The notes beneath the pieces are model-generated. The model was not told the origin of the DNA. It worked only from the letters and a program-made list of their open reading frames with translations, and did not search any database. Made by a program: the position numbers and the translations under genes. A stretch of 64,000 bases of DNA from Bacteroidota bacterium (GTDB lineage Bacteria; Bacteroidota; Bacteroidia; Bacteroidales; Dysgonomonadaceae), in NCBI GenBank assembly GCA_023424395.1, contig JAFADY010000021.1:186001-250000 (forward strand), read 5' to 3'. Shown piece after piece: positions 8,711 to 16,943 of the stretch. Every line of letters starts with the position of its first letter. Position 1 is the stretch's first letter.

Positions 8711-9338
8711 CTAAAGTTGCGTTTCGCACATTCAGCTTCATGTTTTCTTTGCCGTTGTTGACAGTATGCGCTTTTTCTTTTATCATTTTGTTAATCTTCG
8801 GCTGAACTATCCAAATTCCCAATTGGATCCAAATCATGAAGAATTCACCCGCAAAGTCACTAAAAGTCACTTTTCGTTGGAGTTCAGCAGTCTTGAAGGT
8901 TTTTGTAACAAAATATAAGCTGTAAAAAATGCAAAACATTGAAAATAAATGTAGGGGTACGATAACAGCAAATATTCCTGGATTCGGTGTACCCGAAGTA
9001 AATGAAGTGATGAAAAACCCGAGAAAGAAAATCATGTAGACAATGGGAATCAAGAGGAAGATTTTAAACCTATCGACTTTCAATTTTATTTCATCAGGAA
9101 TCACTCTTTGAAGTCCAATACCAACAGACCAAAACCAACCGAAAAATACTCCCATGAATAGAAACATCATTATTGGGAAAAACTTCATATAACTGAACAT
9201 GAAATCAGGTTCTGGGTTATTGTTTGCTCCAATATTTGCGAACAGAGCTCCCATCATTATAAATTGAAAAATCAGTGGTATTCCAAATGTCAACAGGAAT
9301 AGCTGCCAATGTTTTGCCTTTAAAAATCTATCTATCAT
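8691..9338 (-). CDS. Polytopic membrane protein of unknown function
   Basis: The 215-residue protein has about five hydrophobic segments (roughly 11-34, 52-75, 92-114, 121-145, 165-179). The basic stretch KINKMIKEK follows the last one. It resembles uncharacterised Bacteroidota membrane proteins containing a GIWIVQPKINK-type end; I do not recognise a named domain. The last 15-20 residues (MKLNVRNATLVLRCIF) look foreign and may come from fusion to neighbouring sequence at the insertion boundary. The gene has no obvious operon partner. Confidence 0.6.
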   Translation of the reverse strand: MIDRFLKAKHWQLFLLTFGIPLIFQFIMMGALFANIGANNNPEPDFMFSYMKFFPIMMFLFMGVFFGWFWSVGIGLQRVIPDEIKLKVDRFKIFLLIPIVYMIFFLGFFITSFTSGTPNPGIFAVIVPLHLFSMFCIFYSLYFVTKTFKTAELQRKVTFSDFAGEFFMIWIQLGIWIVQPKINKMIKEKAHTVNNGKENMKLNVRNATLVLRCIF

Positions 9339-9460
9339 TTCTTATCGTTTTTTTGTTTTTGCATTACGGCCAACGGAGGTCTTCATTTACGAATGTTTTC
9401 ATTTTTCCCACAAATTAAAGAAATAATCTCACTTACAGAAACTTTTGCACTATTTTCTGT

Positions 9461-9491
9461 AAACTGCTAACTGAATACTGTCAACTATTTA
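9461..9491 (+). repeat. Second copy of the 31-base word, at the hisIE stop
   Basis: The sequence begins AAACTGCTAACTG and ends CTGTCAACTATTTA. It matches 15778-15808 at 29 of 31 bases and includes the hisIE stop codon. Confidence 0.6.
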
Positions 9492-10072
9492 TGTCGTTCC
9501 GCCAGCACTTCTTCGATATCCTGCAATTTCAGATTTTTCGTTTTCAATAAAATAAGGAAATGATAAAGTAAGTCGGCTGCTTCGTTTTTGAACAGATCGA
9601 GGTTGTTGTCTTTGGCTTCAATAACGAGTTCCACAGCTTCTTCGCCCACTTTTTGCGCCACTTTGTTTACACCGCGACTAAAGAGTTTGCTCGTATACGA
9701 ACCTTCGGTTTTATCGGAAATGCGTTGTTCGATTACTTTCTCCAGTTCGTAGAGAAAGCCTTTCGGCGTTTCCTCGCGGAAACACGATGTGCTTCCGGTA
9801 TGGCACGTCGGCCCTTGCGGAAACGCTTTGATGAGCAGCGTATCGTTGTCGCAATCTTCCAAGATTTCGCTCACGATCAGGTAATTCCCCGATGTCTCAC
9901 CTTTTGTCCACAACCGTCCTTTGCTGCGACTGAAAAACGTAATTCTGCCTTCGGCACGGGTTTTTTCTAGTGCTTCGGCGTTCATATACCCCAACATCAG
10001 TACTTGCAATGTGTTGGCGTGTTGTACGATAACCGGAGCCAATCCGGCTGATTTTTCGAAATTTATACTCAT
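9485..10072 (-). CDS. hisIE: Bifunctional phosphoribosyl-AMP cyclohydrolase / phosphoribosyl-ATP pyrophosphatase
   Basis: The product performs steps 2 and 3 of histidine synthesis. From ATG 10072 it has 195 residues. The HisI half (1-100) carries DCDND (73-77) and GPTCHTGSTSCF (87-98), which bind metal. The HisE half (about 105-195) has KVGEEAVE (141-148) and EAADLLYH. The frame runs 9 codons further upstream (to 10099), but MSINFEKSAGL fits the family start. It is the last gene of the his operon. Its stop codon lies inside a repeated intergenic word also found at the hisG end. Confidence 0.95.
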   Translation of the reverse strand: MSINFEKSAGLAPVIVQHANTLQVLMLGYMNAEALEKTRAEGRITFFSRSKGRLWTKGETSGNYLIVSEILEDCDNDTLLIKAFPQGPTCHTGSTSCFREETPKGFLYELEKVIEQRISDKTEGSYTSKLFSRGVNKVAQKVGEEAVELVIEAKDNNLDLFKNEAADLLYHFLILLKTKNLKLQDIEEVLAERHK

Positions 10073-10114
10073 ATATCTTCTAAATATTGACGCATTCAAT
10101 GCGTCTCTATGGTT

Positions 10115-10870
10115 TTAAATTCTTACAGGAATGTTTCGTTCTCTCAAATACTCTTTTAATTGTGGAATCGGAATTTCCCCGAAATGGAAAATACTTGCCG
10201 CTAACGCCGCGCTCGCTTTTGTTTGTGTGAAAACTTCGGCAAAATGCTGCATCGTTCCTGCGCCACCGGAAGCGATAACGGGAATGTTTACGGCTTGGGA
10301 AACGGTGTCGGTAATGTCTATGGCAAAGCCGTTTTTGGTGCCGTCGTTGTTCATCGATGTGAGCAGGATTTCGCCTGCGCCGCGCTGCTCTACCTCTTTT
10401 GCCCATTCTACGGTAGTGAGCGGTGTTTCGGTGCGTCCGCCGTGTGTAAATACATTCCATTCGTTATTCTCGAACTTGGTGTCAATGGCGACCACTACGC
10501 ATTGATTCCCAAACTGTTCAGCGATTTCTGTAATAAGTTCCGGTCGCTTTACCGCCGATGTGTTAATACTCACTTTGTCCGCTCCCGCTTTAATGATCGC
10601 TTGTGCGTCTTCGAGCGAATTGATGCCGCCGCCCACGGTAAACGGGATGTTAATTTCGCGAGCGACTCTTTCCACCAGTGAAGTCAGATTTTTCCGTTTC
10701 TCTACCGTGGCGGTAATGTCGAGAAACACCAGTTCGTCGGCACCTTCCTGCACGTACCGTTTGGCAAGTTCCACGGCATCGCCCGCGTCGCGAAGCCCCA
10801 CAAAATTAATACCTTTCACCGTGCGTCCGTCTTTGATGTCGAGACAGGGAATGATTCGTTTTTTAAGCAT
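10115..10870 (-). CDS. hisF: Imidazole glycerol phosphate synthase, cyclase subunit HisF
   Basis: HisF is a (beta/alpha)8 barrel that condenses PRFAR with ammonia delivered by HisH, giving imidazole glycerol phosphate and AICAR. The 251 residues are full length. The catalytic aspartates are at Asp11 (PCLDIKDG) and Asp130 (VAIDTKF), and the phosphate-binding VGGGIN (79-84) is present. It lies between hisA and hisIE in the operon. Confidence 0.97.
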   Translation of the reverse strand: MLKKRIIPCLDIKDGRTVKGINFVGLRDAGDAVELAKRYVQEGADELVFLDITATVEKRKNLTSLVERVAREINIPFTVGGGINSLEDAQAIIKAGADKVSINTSAVKRPELITEIAEQFGNQCVVVAIDTKFENNEWNVFTHGGRTETPLTTVEWAKEVEQRGAGEILLTSMNNDGTKNGFAIDITDTVSQAVNIPVIASGGAGTMQHFAEVFTQTKASAALAASIFHFGEIPIPQLKEYLRERNIPVRI

Positions 10871-10892
10871 ATCAGTTTACAGTATTCAGTTA

Positions 10893-11621
10893 TCAGTTGC
10901 GTAACTCGTAGTTCAAAACTCGTAACTCGTTTAATTTTATCTTATTCTCATAAATTGCTTTCCCGATAATTGCACCTTCGCACCCTATTTTTTGCAACGC
11001 GATTAAATCATTTATAGACGAAACGCCACCGCTCGCGATGAGTTTTACGTTGGTTTTCTGCAGAATTTCCGTATAAAGCGCATCGGAAGAGCCTTGTAGC
11101 ATACCGTCTTTCGCAATATCGGTGCAGATAACGTAATTCACGCCGTGTTTTTCGTAATTTGCGATAAAATCCACGACGTCGAGTTCCGATTGTTGCTGCC
11201 AGCCGTGTGTCGCGATTTTTCGGTGATGGCTGTCGGCTCCCAAGATAATTTTATCGGAACCGTAGGTTTCGAGCCATCTGAGGAATAGTTCACGATTTTG
11301 TACGGCAATGCTTCCGCCCGTAATTTGAGCGGCGCCGTTCTCGAAAGCGATGCGCACGTCGTCATCTGATTTAATCCCGCCGCCGAAATCGACCGTTAAA
11401 CTTGTCTTAGAGACGATTTCCCGCAATGTTCTGTGATTAACAATGTGTTTGGAGCGCGCACCGTCTAAATCCACCAAATGCAGAAACCGGATGCCGTTCG
11501 CTTCAAATTCTTTCGCCACTTCCAGCGGACTTTCGTTGTACGTTTTTTGCGTGCGGTAATCGCCTTTGGTGAGGCGTACACACTTTCCGCCGATGATATC
11601 TATGGCAGGGATGATTCTCAT
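10893..11621 (-). CDS. hisA: Phosphoribosylformimino-5-aminoimidazole carboxamide ribotide isomerase HisA
   Basis: HisA isomerises ProFAR to PRFAR. The barrel has Asp8 (IPAIDIIGG) and Asp130 (ILGADS) as the catalytic pair, and GGGIKS (80-85) for phosphate binding. The ATG overlaps the hisH stop (ATGA), a sign of translational coupling. The last 13 or so of the 242 residues (ending ELRVLNYELRN) are not family-like: they are encoded by the repeated word GAGTTACGAGTT that also occurs in nearby gaps, so the reading frame runs into repeat sequence before stopping. Confidence 0.95.
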   Translation of the reverse strand: MRIIPAIDIIGGKCVRLTKGDYRTQKTYNESPLEVAKEFEANGIRFLHLVDLDGARSKHIVNHRTLREIVSKTSLTVDFGGGIKSDDDVRIAFENGAAQITGGSIAVQNRELFLRWLETYGSDKIILGADSHHRKIATHGWQQQSELDVVDFIANYEKHGVNYVICTDIAKDGMLQGSSDALYTEILQKTNVKLIASGGVSSINDLIALQKIGCEGAIIGKAIYENKIKLNELRVLNYELRN

Positions 11622-12196
11622 AATTTTAAAAAATTCAGCAATATTTTTTCACCTACGCTGCCCGATTTTTCGGGATGGAATTGCGTTGCGAAATAATTAT
11701 CTTTCTGCATTGCCGCGCTAAACGGCAAAATATAATTGCATTTGGCGATGGTTTGCGAGCAGATTTCAGCGTAATAACCGTGTACAAAGTATACCGTGTC
11801 ATCGCTTTCGAAACCGTTGAAAAGCGGAGATCGCACAGTCGATAAATTATTCCAACCGATATGTGGAATGATATCTTTCGGCGGAAACCGTTTTACGTTC
11901 GCGTCAAATATTCCAAGACACTGCGTTGTGCCTTCTTCCGAATGCTTGCAAAGCAATTGCAAACCTAAACAAATTCCCAACGTAGGCTGAATTAATGATC
12001 TAATAATTTCTGATAATCCATTTTCATTCAGGTATTTCATTGCTGATTTTGCTTCGCCCACTCCGGGAAATATTACCTTGTCGGCAGAACGAATTTCGTT
12101 GGCATCATCGGTAATGATACACTCAAATCCCAGCCGCTCCACCGCGTTTTTTACCGAGGTGATATTGCCCGCGTTATATTTTATTATTGCAATCAT
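11618..12196 (-). CDS. hisH: Imidazole glycerol phosphate synthase, glutamine amidotransferase subunit HisH
   Basis: HisH hydrolyses glutamine and passes ammonia to HisF. The class I amidotransferase triad is complete: Cys76 (LGICLGLQ), His174 and Glu176 (TQFHPEKSG). The oxyanion strand has PGVG (45-48). At 192 residues it is slightly shorter than average but complete. It overlaps hisA by 4 bases and follows hisB after a 31-base gap. Confidence 0.97.
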   Translation of the reverse strand: MIAIIKYNAGNITSVKNAVERLGFECIITDDANEIRSADKVIFPGVGEAKSAMKYLNENGLSEIIRSLIQPTLGICLGLQLLCKHSEEGTTQCLGIFDANVKRFPPKDIIPHIGWNNLSTVRSPLFNGFESDDTVYFVHGYYAEICSQTIAKCNYILPFSAAMQKDNYFATQFHPEKSGSVGEKILLNFLKL

Positions 12197-12227
12197 TCTG
12201 TAAACTCTAAACTCAGAACTGTAAACT

Positions 12228-13316
12228 TTATAGTACCCCCTTCGTACTTGGTATTCCCGAACTTTCGCCTCGTTTCACCGCCATTTTTATTGCTTTGGCA
12301 AATGCTTTAAAAATCGCTTCAATTTTGTGATGTTCGTTCTCGCCTTCGGCTTTGATGTTTAGATTGCATTTAGCGTTGTCGCTGAACGATTTAAAGAAAT
12401 GCAGAAACATTTCGGTGGGAACATCGCCAATTTTTTCGCGTTTGAATTCCGCTTCCCACACCAGCCAAGGCCGTCCGCCGAAATCAATGGCTGCTTGTGC
12501 CAGACAATCGTCCATTGGCAACAAAAAACCGTAGCGCTCAATGCCTTTCTTCTTGCCCAAAGCCTGCAAAAAGGCTTCGCCGAGAGCAATAGCGGTATCT
12601 TCCATCGTGTGGTGCTCATCCACGTGAATATCTCCGTTTACGCGAAGAACGAGATCTAAATTTCCGTGACGGGGAATTTGTTCCAGCATATGATCGAAAA
12701 AAGACAATCCGGTGGAGATATCACTTTTGCCCGCTCCATCCAGATTAATTTCCACGAAAATATCGGTTTCGGAGGTCTTTCGGTTCACTTTACCCGTGCG
12801 AGGTTCAGCTTTCAAAAAACGATAAATTTCGCCCCAATCGGTGGTGCAAAGCGTAGCTTTTGGATGCGAAGCTTTACTTAATAAAACCGATTTACAATTC
12901 AAGTTTATAGCTAATTGTATGTCTGTTTCCCTGTCGCCAATAACATAAGAATTAGCCAAATTATACTTTCCTTTTACATAATGCGTCAGCATTGCCGTAC
13001 CAGGTTTTCGGGTTGGTTTGTTTTCGTGAGGAAAAGAGCGGTCGATTAATATTTCGCTGAACGTAATGCCTTCATTTTCCAGTGCAGTCATCATTTTGTT
13101 GTGAGCCGGCCAAAAAGTGTCTTCGGGAAACGAATCCGTTCCCAGTCCGTCCTGATTGGTAACCATTACCAATTCGTATTCCAATTCGTTGGCGATGCGC
13201 GATAAATATTGAAAAACATTGGGATAAAATACCAACTTTTCCAAACTATCTATTTGTTCGTCAGCAGGTTCAAGAATAAGTGTTCCGTCTCTATCGATAA
13301 AAAGTACTTTTTTCAT
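12228..13316 (-). CDS. hisB: Bifunctional histidinol-phosphatase / imidazoleglycerol-phosphate dehydratase HisB
   Basis: This fusion carries out two non-consecutive steps of histidine synthesis. From ATG 13316 it has 362 residues: an N-terminal HAD phosphatase (FIDRDGTL with Asp8 and Asp10) and a C-terminal dehydratase (from about 170) with the metal-binding DEHHTMEDTAIALGE and HHKIEAIFKAFA stretches. The frame extends 24 codons upstream, but MKKVLFIDRDG is the normal start and overlaps the hisC stop (ATGA). The phosphatase part means the operon needs no separate histidinol-phosphatase. Confidence 0.96.
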   Translation of the reverse strand: MKKVLFIDRDGTLILEPADEQIDSLEKLVFYPNVFQYLSRIANELEYELVMVTNQDGLGTDSFPEDTFWPAHNKMMTALENEGITFSEILIDRSFPHENKPTRKPGTAMLTHYVKGKYNLANSYVIGDRETDIQLAINLNCKSVLLSKASHPKATLCTTDWGEIYRFLKAEPRTGKVNRKTSETDIFVEINLDGAGKSDISTGLSFFDHMLEQIPRHGNLDLVLRVNGDIHVDEHHTMEDTAIALGEAFLQALGKKKGIERYGFLLPMDDCLAQAAIDFGGRPWLVWEAEFKREKIGDVPTEMFLHFFKSFSDNAKCNLNIKAEGENEHHKIEAIFKAFAKAIKMAVKRGESSGIPSTKGVL

Positions 13317-14347
13317 ACGGTCATATATTTTAATTCGGCCAGGAGCATTCTGTTTTCGTTGGGCGTTCCCACCGTAATTCGAATGCAATTGTCGATTTGA
13401 GAATGACGGTTGCGGGTAATTATTTTTTTATTCACCAATTGTTTGTAAATGGAGTTCGCATCCGAAACCTGCACCAGTAAAAAATTGGCGTCAGACGGAT
13501 AGATTTTTTCCACAATGGGCAGTTTCTCCAACTCTTCTACCAAAAATTCTCTTTCATTCATAATTTTACCCACCCTATCGGATTTTACGTGTTTTATGGA
13601 TAGGGCTTCCAATGCGGCTTTCTGATTGAGTTGACTCACGTTGTAAGGCGGTTTCACTTTATTAAGTAACTCAATAATATCGGTTTGCGCATACGCGATG
13701 CCCACTCGGGCGCCCGCCAACGCCCACGCTTTGCTAAACGTTTGCATAACAATGAGGTTGGGGTATTTGTTAATTTTGGGAAGATATGTCCGGTCGGCAC
13801 GAAAATCGATATACGCTTCGTCTAAAGCCACAATTCCCTGAAAGTTTTCAACCAGCATTTTCACATTTTTCAACCGGTTTCCCGTGGGGTTGTTAGGGGA
13901 GCATACAAAAATGATTTTGATGGACGGATTGGATTTAACTTTCTCTAAAACAGCATCCATATTCAATTGGAAGTCATCGAGAAGTGGAACTTTTACAACG
14001 TTGATGTCGTTGATGTTTGCCGATACTTCATACATTCCGTACGTGGGCGGACAAATCAAAACGCTGTCTTTCCCCGGCGTGGCGAACACTCTGTAAATAA
14101 GATCAATTACTTCGTCGCTGCCGTTGCCTATGAAAATATTTTCAGCCGGAACGTCTTTTTGTGCCGATAAAGCTGCTTTCAGTTCTTTTTGGTGCGGGTC
14201 GGGATATCGGTTCAGCGTGCCATAAGGGCTTTCATTGGCATCGAGAAAGATGCCTTCACTACCCGAAAACTCATCGCGCGCACTCGAATATGGCTTCAAT
14301 GCCCAAATGTTCGGACGAACAAGTTTTTTTAAGTCAAATGTTTTCAT
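13313..14347 (-). CDS. hisC: Histidinol-phosphate aminotransferase HisC
   Basis: This PLP-dependent class I/II aminotransferase converts imidazole acetol phosphate to histidinol phosphate. From ATG 14347 (MKTFDLKKLVRPN) it has 344 residues, with NPTG at 153-156, DEAYIDF at 176-182 and the PLP lysine Lys206 in QTFSKAWALAGAR. The frame could begin 14 codons earlier at 14389, but that segment is repeat-like and not conserved. The stop overlaps the hisB start by ATGA. Confidence 0.95.
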   Translation of the reverse strand: MKTFDLKKLVRPNIWALKPYSSARDEFSGSEGIFLDANESPYGTLNRYPDPHQKELKAALSAQKDVPAENIFIGNGSDEVIDLIYRVFATPGKDSVLICPPTYGMYEVSANINDINVVKVPLLDDFQLNMDAVLEKVKSNPSIKIIFVCSPNNPTGNRLKNVKMLVENFQGIVALDEAYIDFRADRTYLPKINKYPNLIVMQTFSKAWALAGARVGIAYAQTDIIELLNKVKPPYNVSQLNQKAALEALSIKHVKSDRVGKIMNEREFLVEELEKLPIVEKIYPSDANFLLVQVSDANSIYKQLVNKKIITRNRHSQIDNCIRITVGTPNENRMLLAELKYMTV

Positions 14348-14395
14348 TGGGTGAAACGAGTTCCGGCTCGCTTTGTTATTTGTTTGCAAATCACT

Positions 14396-15724
14396 TTAAT
14401 TAATTGAATTAGAAATTGTTTGTTCAGAATGAAGCGATTTGGAAATCACTTCACCCAGCCGCAACGTTACCGCGTTCTTATGCGCAAAAAGCATTTCGGC
14501 TTCCGCCATTACTTCCACGGTGGGGCCTATGTTGGCGATACCTTCGGCAGATACTTGCTGAAACGTGATCTTTTTTACGAAACTATCCAGCGAAACACCG
14601 CTGTAAGCCTTTGCGTAAGCGCTTGTAGGTAACGTATGGTTGGGACCGCTCGCGTAATCGCCCAAACTTTCGCAACTGTAGTTTCCGAGGAAAACAGAGC
14701 CGGCGTTTACTACGTTTCGGCTCGTAAGTACCGGATTTTCTACCACCAAAATCAAATGTTCGGGCGCATATAAGTTGCTGAAAGCGATGCAGTCATCCAG
14801 ATTTTTAAATAAAATTACCCGACTGTTTTTTAACGCTTGCGTGGCGATTTCTTTACGTGGCAAATTTGCCAACTGAAGATCTATTTCTTTATTTACATCC
14901 TTGATAACTTGCTTGTTATCGGAAAGTAAAATCACTTGGCTGTCAGGCCCGTGTTCGGCTTGCGACAGCAAATCGGCTGCTACAAACGACGGCTCGCACG
15001 TTTCATCCGCAATTACAAGCACTTCGCTTGGCCCAGCGGGCATATCGATGGCTACGCCATAATATTGCGCCGACCGTTTTGCCGCCATCACGTACTGATT
15101 GCCCGGCCCGAAAATTTTATCCACTTTCGGAATGCTTTCCGTGCCGAAAGTCATTGCCCCGATTGCCTGAATGCCGCCTGCAGCCACAATCTTGGTAACG
15201 CCCACGAGGTTTGCCGTGTATAAAATTGCGGGATGAATATTTCCGTTTTTATCGGGCGGCGTGCACAGCACAATTTCGCCGCATCCCGCTATTTTTGCCG
15301 GAACGGCGAGCATGAGCACGGTGGAAAAGAGTGGGGCGTTACCACCGGGAACGTAAATGCCAACTCGCTCTATCGGGCGCGATTCGCGCCAGCAAACCAC
15401 GCCGGGAGCGGTTTCCACTTTGCGTATTTCTTCCTGCTGCGACAAGTGAAACGGTTCTATGTTTTGGCGCGCCAGATCGATGGCTTGTTTCAATTCTTCC
15501 GAAATTTTTTCCGAAGCGGCATCGATGGTTTCTTTGCTCACCAACAACGTTTGTTGTTCGGGAAAATCGAATTTACGTCCGTATTGCAGCACGGCTTTAT
15601 CGCCTTTACGATGAATATCGTAGAACATTTTTTCTACAATTTTCATCAGCTTTTGCTGCTTTATCATCGGCCGTTCTGCCAGTTTTGCCCATTTGTTGGG
15701 TGATGGGTTGGTTATTGTTTTCAT
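14396..15724 (-). CDS. hisD: Histidinol dehydrogenase HisD
   Basis: HisD makes the last two NAD-dependent oxidations, histidinol to histidine. The 442 residues contain the zinc-site stretch LLSQAEHGPDSQ, NLYAPEHLI with the catalytic Glu-His, and GDYASGPNHTLPTS. The C-terminus ends VTLRLGEVISKSLHSEQTISNSIN: the part after VTLRL is encoded by a dispersed palindromic repeat (14433-14455) that also occurs at 47618-47641, so the native C-terminus has probably been replaced or lengthened by repeat sequence. The catalytic core is intact. Confidence 0.95.
   Translation of the reverse strand: MKTITNPSPNKWAKLAERPMIKQQKLMKIVEKMFYDIHRKGDKAVLQYGRKFDFPEQQTLLVSKETIDAASEKISEELKQAIDLARQNIEPFHLSQQEEIRKVETAPGVVCWRESRPIERVGIYVPGGNAPLFSTVLMLAVPAKIAGCGEIVLCTPPDKNGNIHPAILYTANLVGVTKIVAAGGIQAIGAMTFGTESIPKVDKIFGPGNQYVMAAKRSAQYYGVAIDMPAGPSEVLVIADETCEPSFVAADLLSQAEHGPDSQVILLSDNKQVIKDVNKEIDLQLANLPRKEIATQALKNSRVILFKNLDDCIAFSNLYAPEHLILVVENPVLTSRNVVNAGSVFLGNYSCESLGDYASGPNHTLPTSAYAKAYSGVSLDSFVKKITFQQVSAEGIANIGPTVEVMAEAEMLFAHKNAVTLRLGEVISKSLHSEQTISNSIN
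14433..14455 (+). repeat. Dispersed palindromic repeat, copy 1 (inside hisD 3' end)
   Basis: The core GCGATTTGGAAATCAC followed by TTCACCC is the same as a copy near 47618-47641 except for one base. The inner arms GCGATTT/AAATCGC form a hairpin in the second copy. This copy encodes the last part of HisD. Confidence 0.6.
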
Positions 15725-15734
15725 TTTCGGGATT

Positions 15735-15808
15735 CGAGTTACGGGTTACGAGTTACGTGTAGTCTCATCATTACTGAAAACTGCTAACTGTAAACTGTCA
15801 ACTATTTA
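15735..15808 (+). repeat. Repeat-word spacer between hisG and hisD
   Basis: The gap is built of short near-identical words: CGAGTTACGGGTTACGAGTT, then a 31-base block (15778-15808) ending AACTGTCAACTATTTA. That block matches 9461-9491 at 29 of 31 positions and includes the hisG stop codon. Similar words fill 10866-10925 and 12197-12227. Confidence 0.6.
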
Positions 15809-16726
15809 CAGAATCATTTTTTCAATATTCATCACTAAAATTCCTTGTGCTTCAACGTCTTTCAGCGCATCAATCACGTCCCAGAATTGGTCTTCCTGCA
15901 CAACGGAATGGATGCTGCTCCATCCTTCTTCGGCTAAAGGGAGAATACTTGGCGATTTCATCCCGGGCAAAATACTGCAAATTTTGGGGATAGATGAGTT
16001 GGGCGCGTTCATTACGATATATTTGCTGCCAATGCCGCGTTTGTAAGCGCGAATACGGAAGAGCAACTTTTCTAATAATTCCCGTTTCTGAGCATCGAGG
16101 TTTTTGTTCGAAATCAGCACTGCCTCGCTTTTGATGATGGCTTCTACTTCTTTTAACCCGTTCATTATAAGTGTACTGCCGGTGCTTACAATGTCGAAAA
16201 TTCCGTCGGCTAAACCGATTCCGGTGGCAATTTCAACGCTGCCGCCCAATTCTTCAATTTTTACATCTATTCCTTTAACGGAGAAAAACTTATCCAATAT
16301 TTTCGGATAGCTTGTGGCAATTCGTTTTCCGTTGAAAAAGTCTAAATTTGTATATACTTCGTCCTTTGGGATGGCGAGCGAGAGACGACAGTTTCCGAAT
16401 CCGAGATTTTCGATGATTTCCACATCTTTATCTTTTTCCCACACTTCGTTTTCGCCCAAAATACCGATGTCGGCTACGCCGTTTTCCACGTACTGCGGAA
16501 TATCATCGTCGCGAAGGAAAAGGATTTCCATCGGGAAGTTTTTGGCTTCGGTTTTCAGTTTGCGGTCGCCGTTCGCTACTTTAATGCCGCATTCGTCGAG
16601 TAAAGCCAGCGATTTTTCACTTAATCGTCCGCTTTTTTGAAGGGCAATTTTAATTTTATTACTCCCAACTCCCTGAAGGGGGCTTTGGGTTGAGCTGAAG
16701 TTATTATTTTGTGTATTTTTATCCAT
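15806..16726 (-). CDS. hisG: ATP phosphoribosyltransferase HisG (long form)
   Basis: HisG makes the committed step, joining ATP and PRPP, and is the usual point of histidine feedback. This is the long form with catalytic domain (KIALQKSGRL start; NGVADIGILGENE; PRPP-binding stretch FDIVSTGSTLIMNGL) and a C-terminal regulatory domain (about the last 80 residues, ending QGILVMNIEKMIL). The only usable start is ATG 16726, giving 306 residues with about 23 extra N-terminal residues. Part of these (SSTQSPLQGVGS) is encoded by a G/C-rich repeat word seen in intergenic DNA, so repeat sequence was absorbed into the gene. It is the first gene after the attenuator. Confidence 0.93.
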   Translation of the reverse strand: MDKNTQNNNFSSTQSPLQGVGSNKIKIALQKSGRLSEKSLALLDECGIKVANGDRKLKTEAKNFPMEILFLRDDDIPQYVENGVADIGILGENEVWEKDKDVEIIENLGFGNCRLSLAIPKDEVYTNLDFFNGKRIATSYPKILDKFFSVKGIDVKIEELGGSVEIATGIGLADGIFDIVSTGSTLIMNGLKEVEAIIKSEAVLISNKNLDAQKRELLEKLLFRIRAYKRGIGSKYIVMNAPNSSIPKICSILPGMKSPSILPLAEEGWSSIHSVVQEDQFWDVIDALKDVEAQGILVMNIEKMIL

Positions 16727-16798
16727 CTATCTATACTTTTATGAATATTGGCCTCATTGATTGCTATTTCACAAGTCCCCTTTAGGGAATTTAGGGGT

Positions 16799-16828
16799 AA
16801 AAAAACCCGCCTGAAATATCAGACGGGC
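16799..16828 (-). terminator. Attenuator terminator of the his operon
   Basis: On the minus strand CCCGTCTGA (16827-16819) pairs with TCAGGCGGG (16814-16806) around a 4-base loop, followed by seven T (16805-16799). The single non-Watson-Crick pair is G-U only when read as minus-strand RNA, which fixes the direction. It lies between the leader peptide and hisG. Confidence 0.88.
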
Positions 16829-16867
16829 TTATAAATGTTTTCTTCTTTACACTTACACATATCTATT

Positions 16868-16924
16868 TCAGCTCGCCTGATCGCAAGTATGAAAATGATG
16901 ATGAAGAAGCATGTTGGCTGTCAT
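16868..16924 (-). CDS. hisL: Histidine operon leader peptide
   Basis: An 18-codon frame reads MTANMLLHHHFHTCDQAS and ends in TGA. Four of the five codons from 8 to 12 are His (CAT at 16895-16903 and 16889-16891), far above chance. It starts 20 bases after the promoter box and precedes a terminator hairpin and hisG. The segment TCAGGCG (minus strand, 16880-16874), within the Asp-Gln-Ala codons just past the His run, is identical to the 3' arm of the terminator and complementary to its 5' arm, so it can act as antiterminator. The model is that when His-tRNA is scarce the ribosome stalls on the His codons, leaves this segment free and blocks the terminator. When His is ample the ribosome reaches the stop and covers it, so transcription ends. 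Confidence 0.87.
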   Translation of the reverse strand: MTANMLLHHHFHTCDQAS

Positions 16925-16943
16925 TTTTATAGTTTTTATGCTG

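Noticed and set aside
10223..10681. Long plus-strand frames opposite hisF (up to 152 residues)
   Set aside because: These are complements of strongly conserved hisF and have Cys/Arg/His-rich compositions typical of shadow frames.
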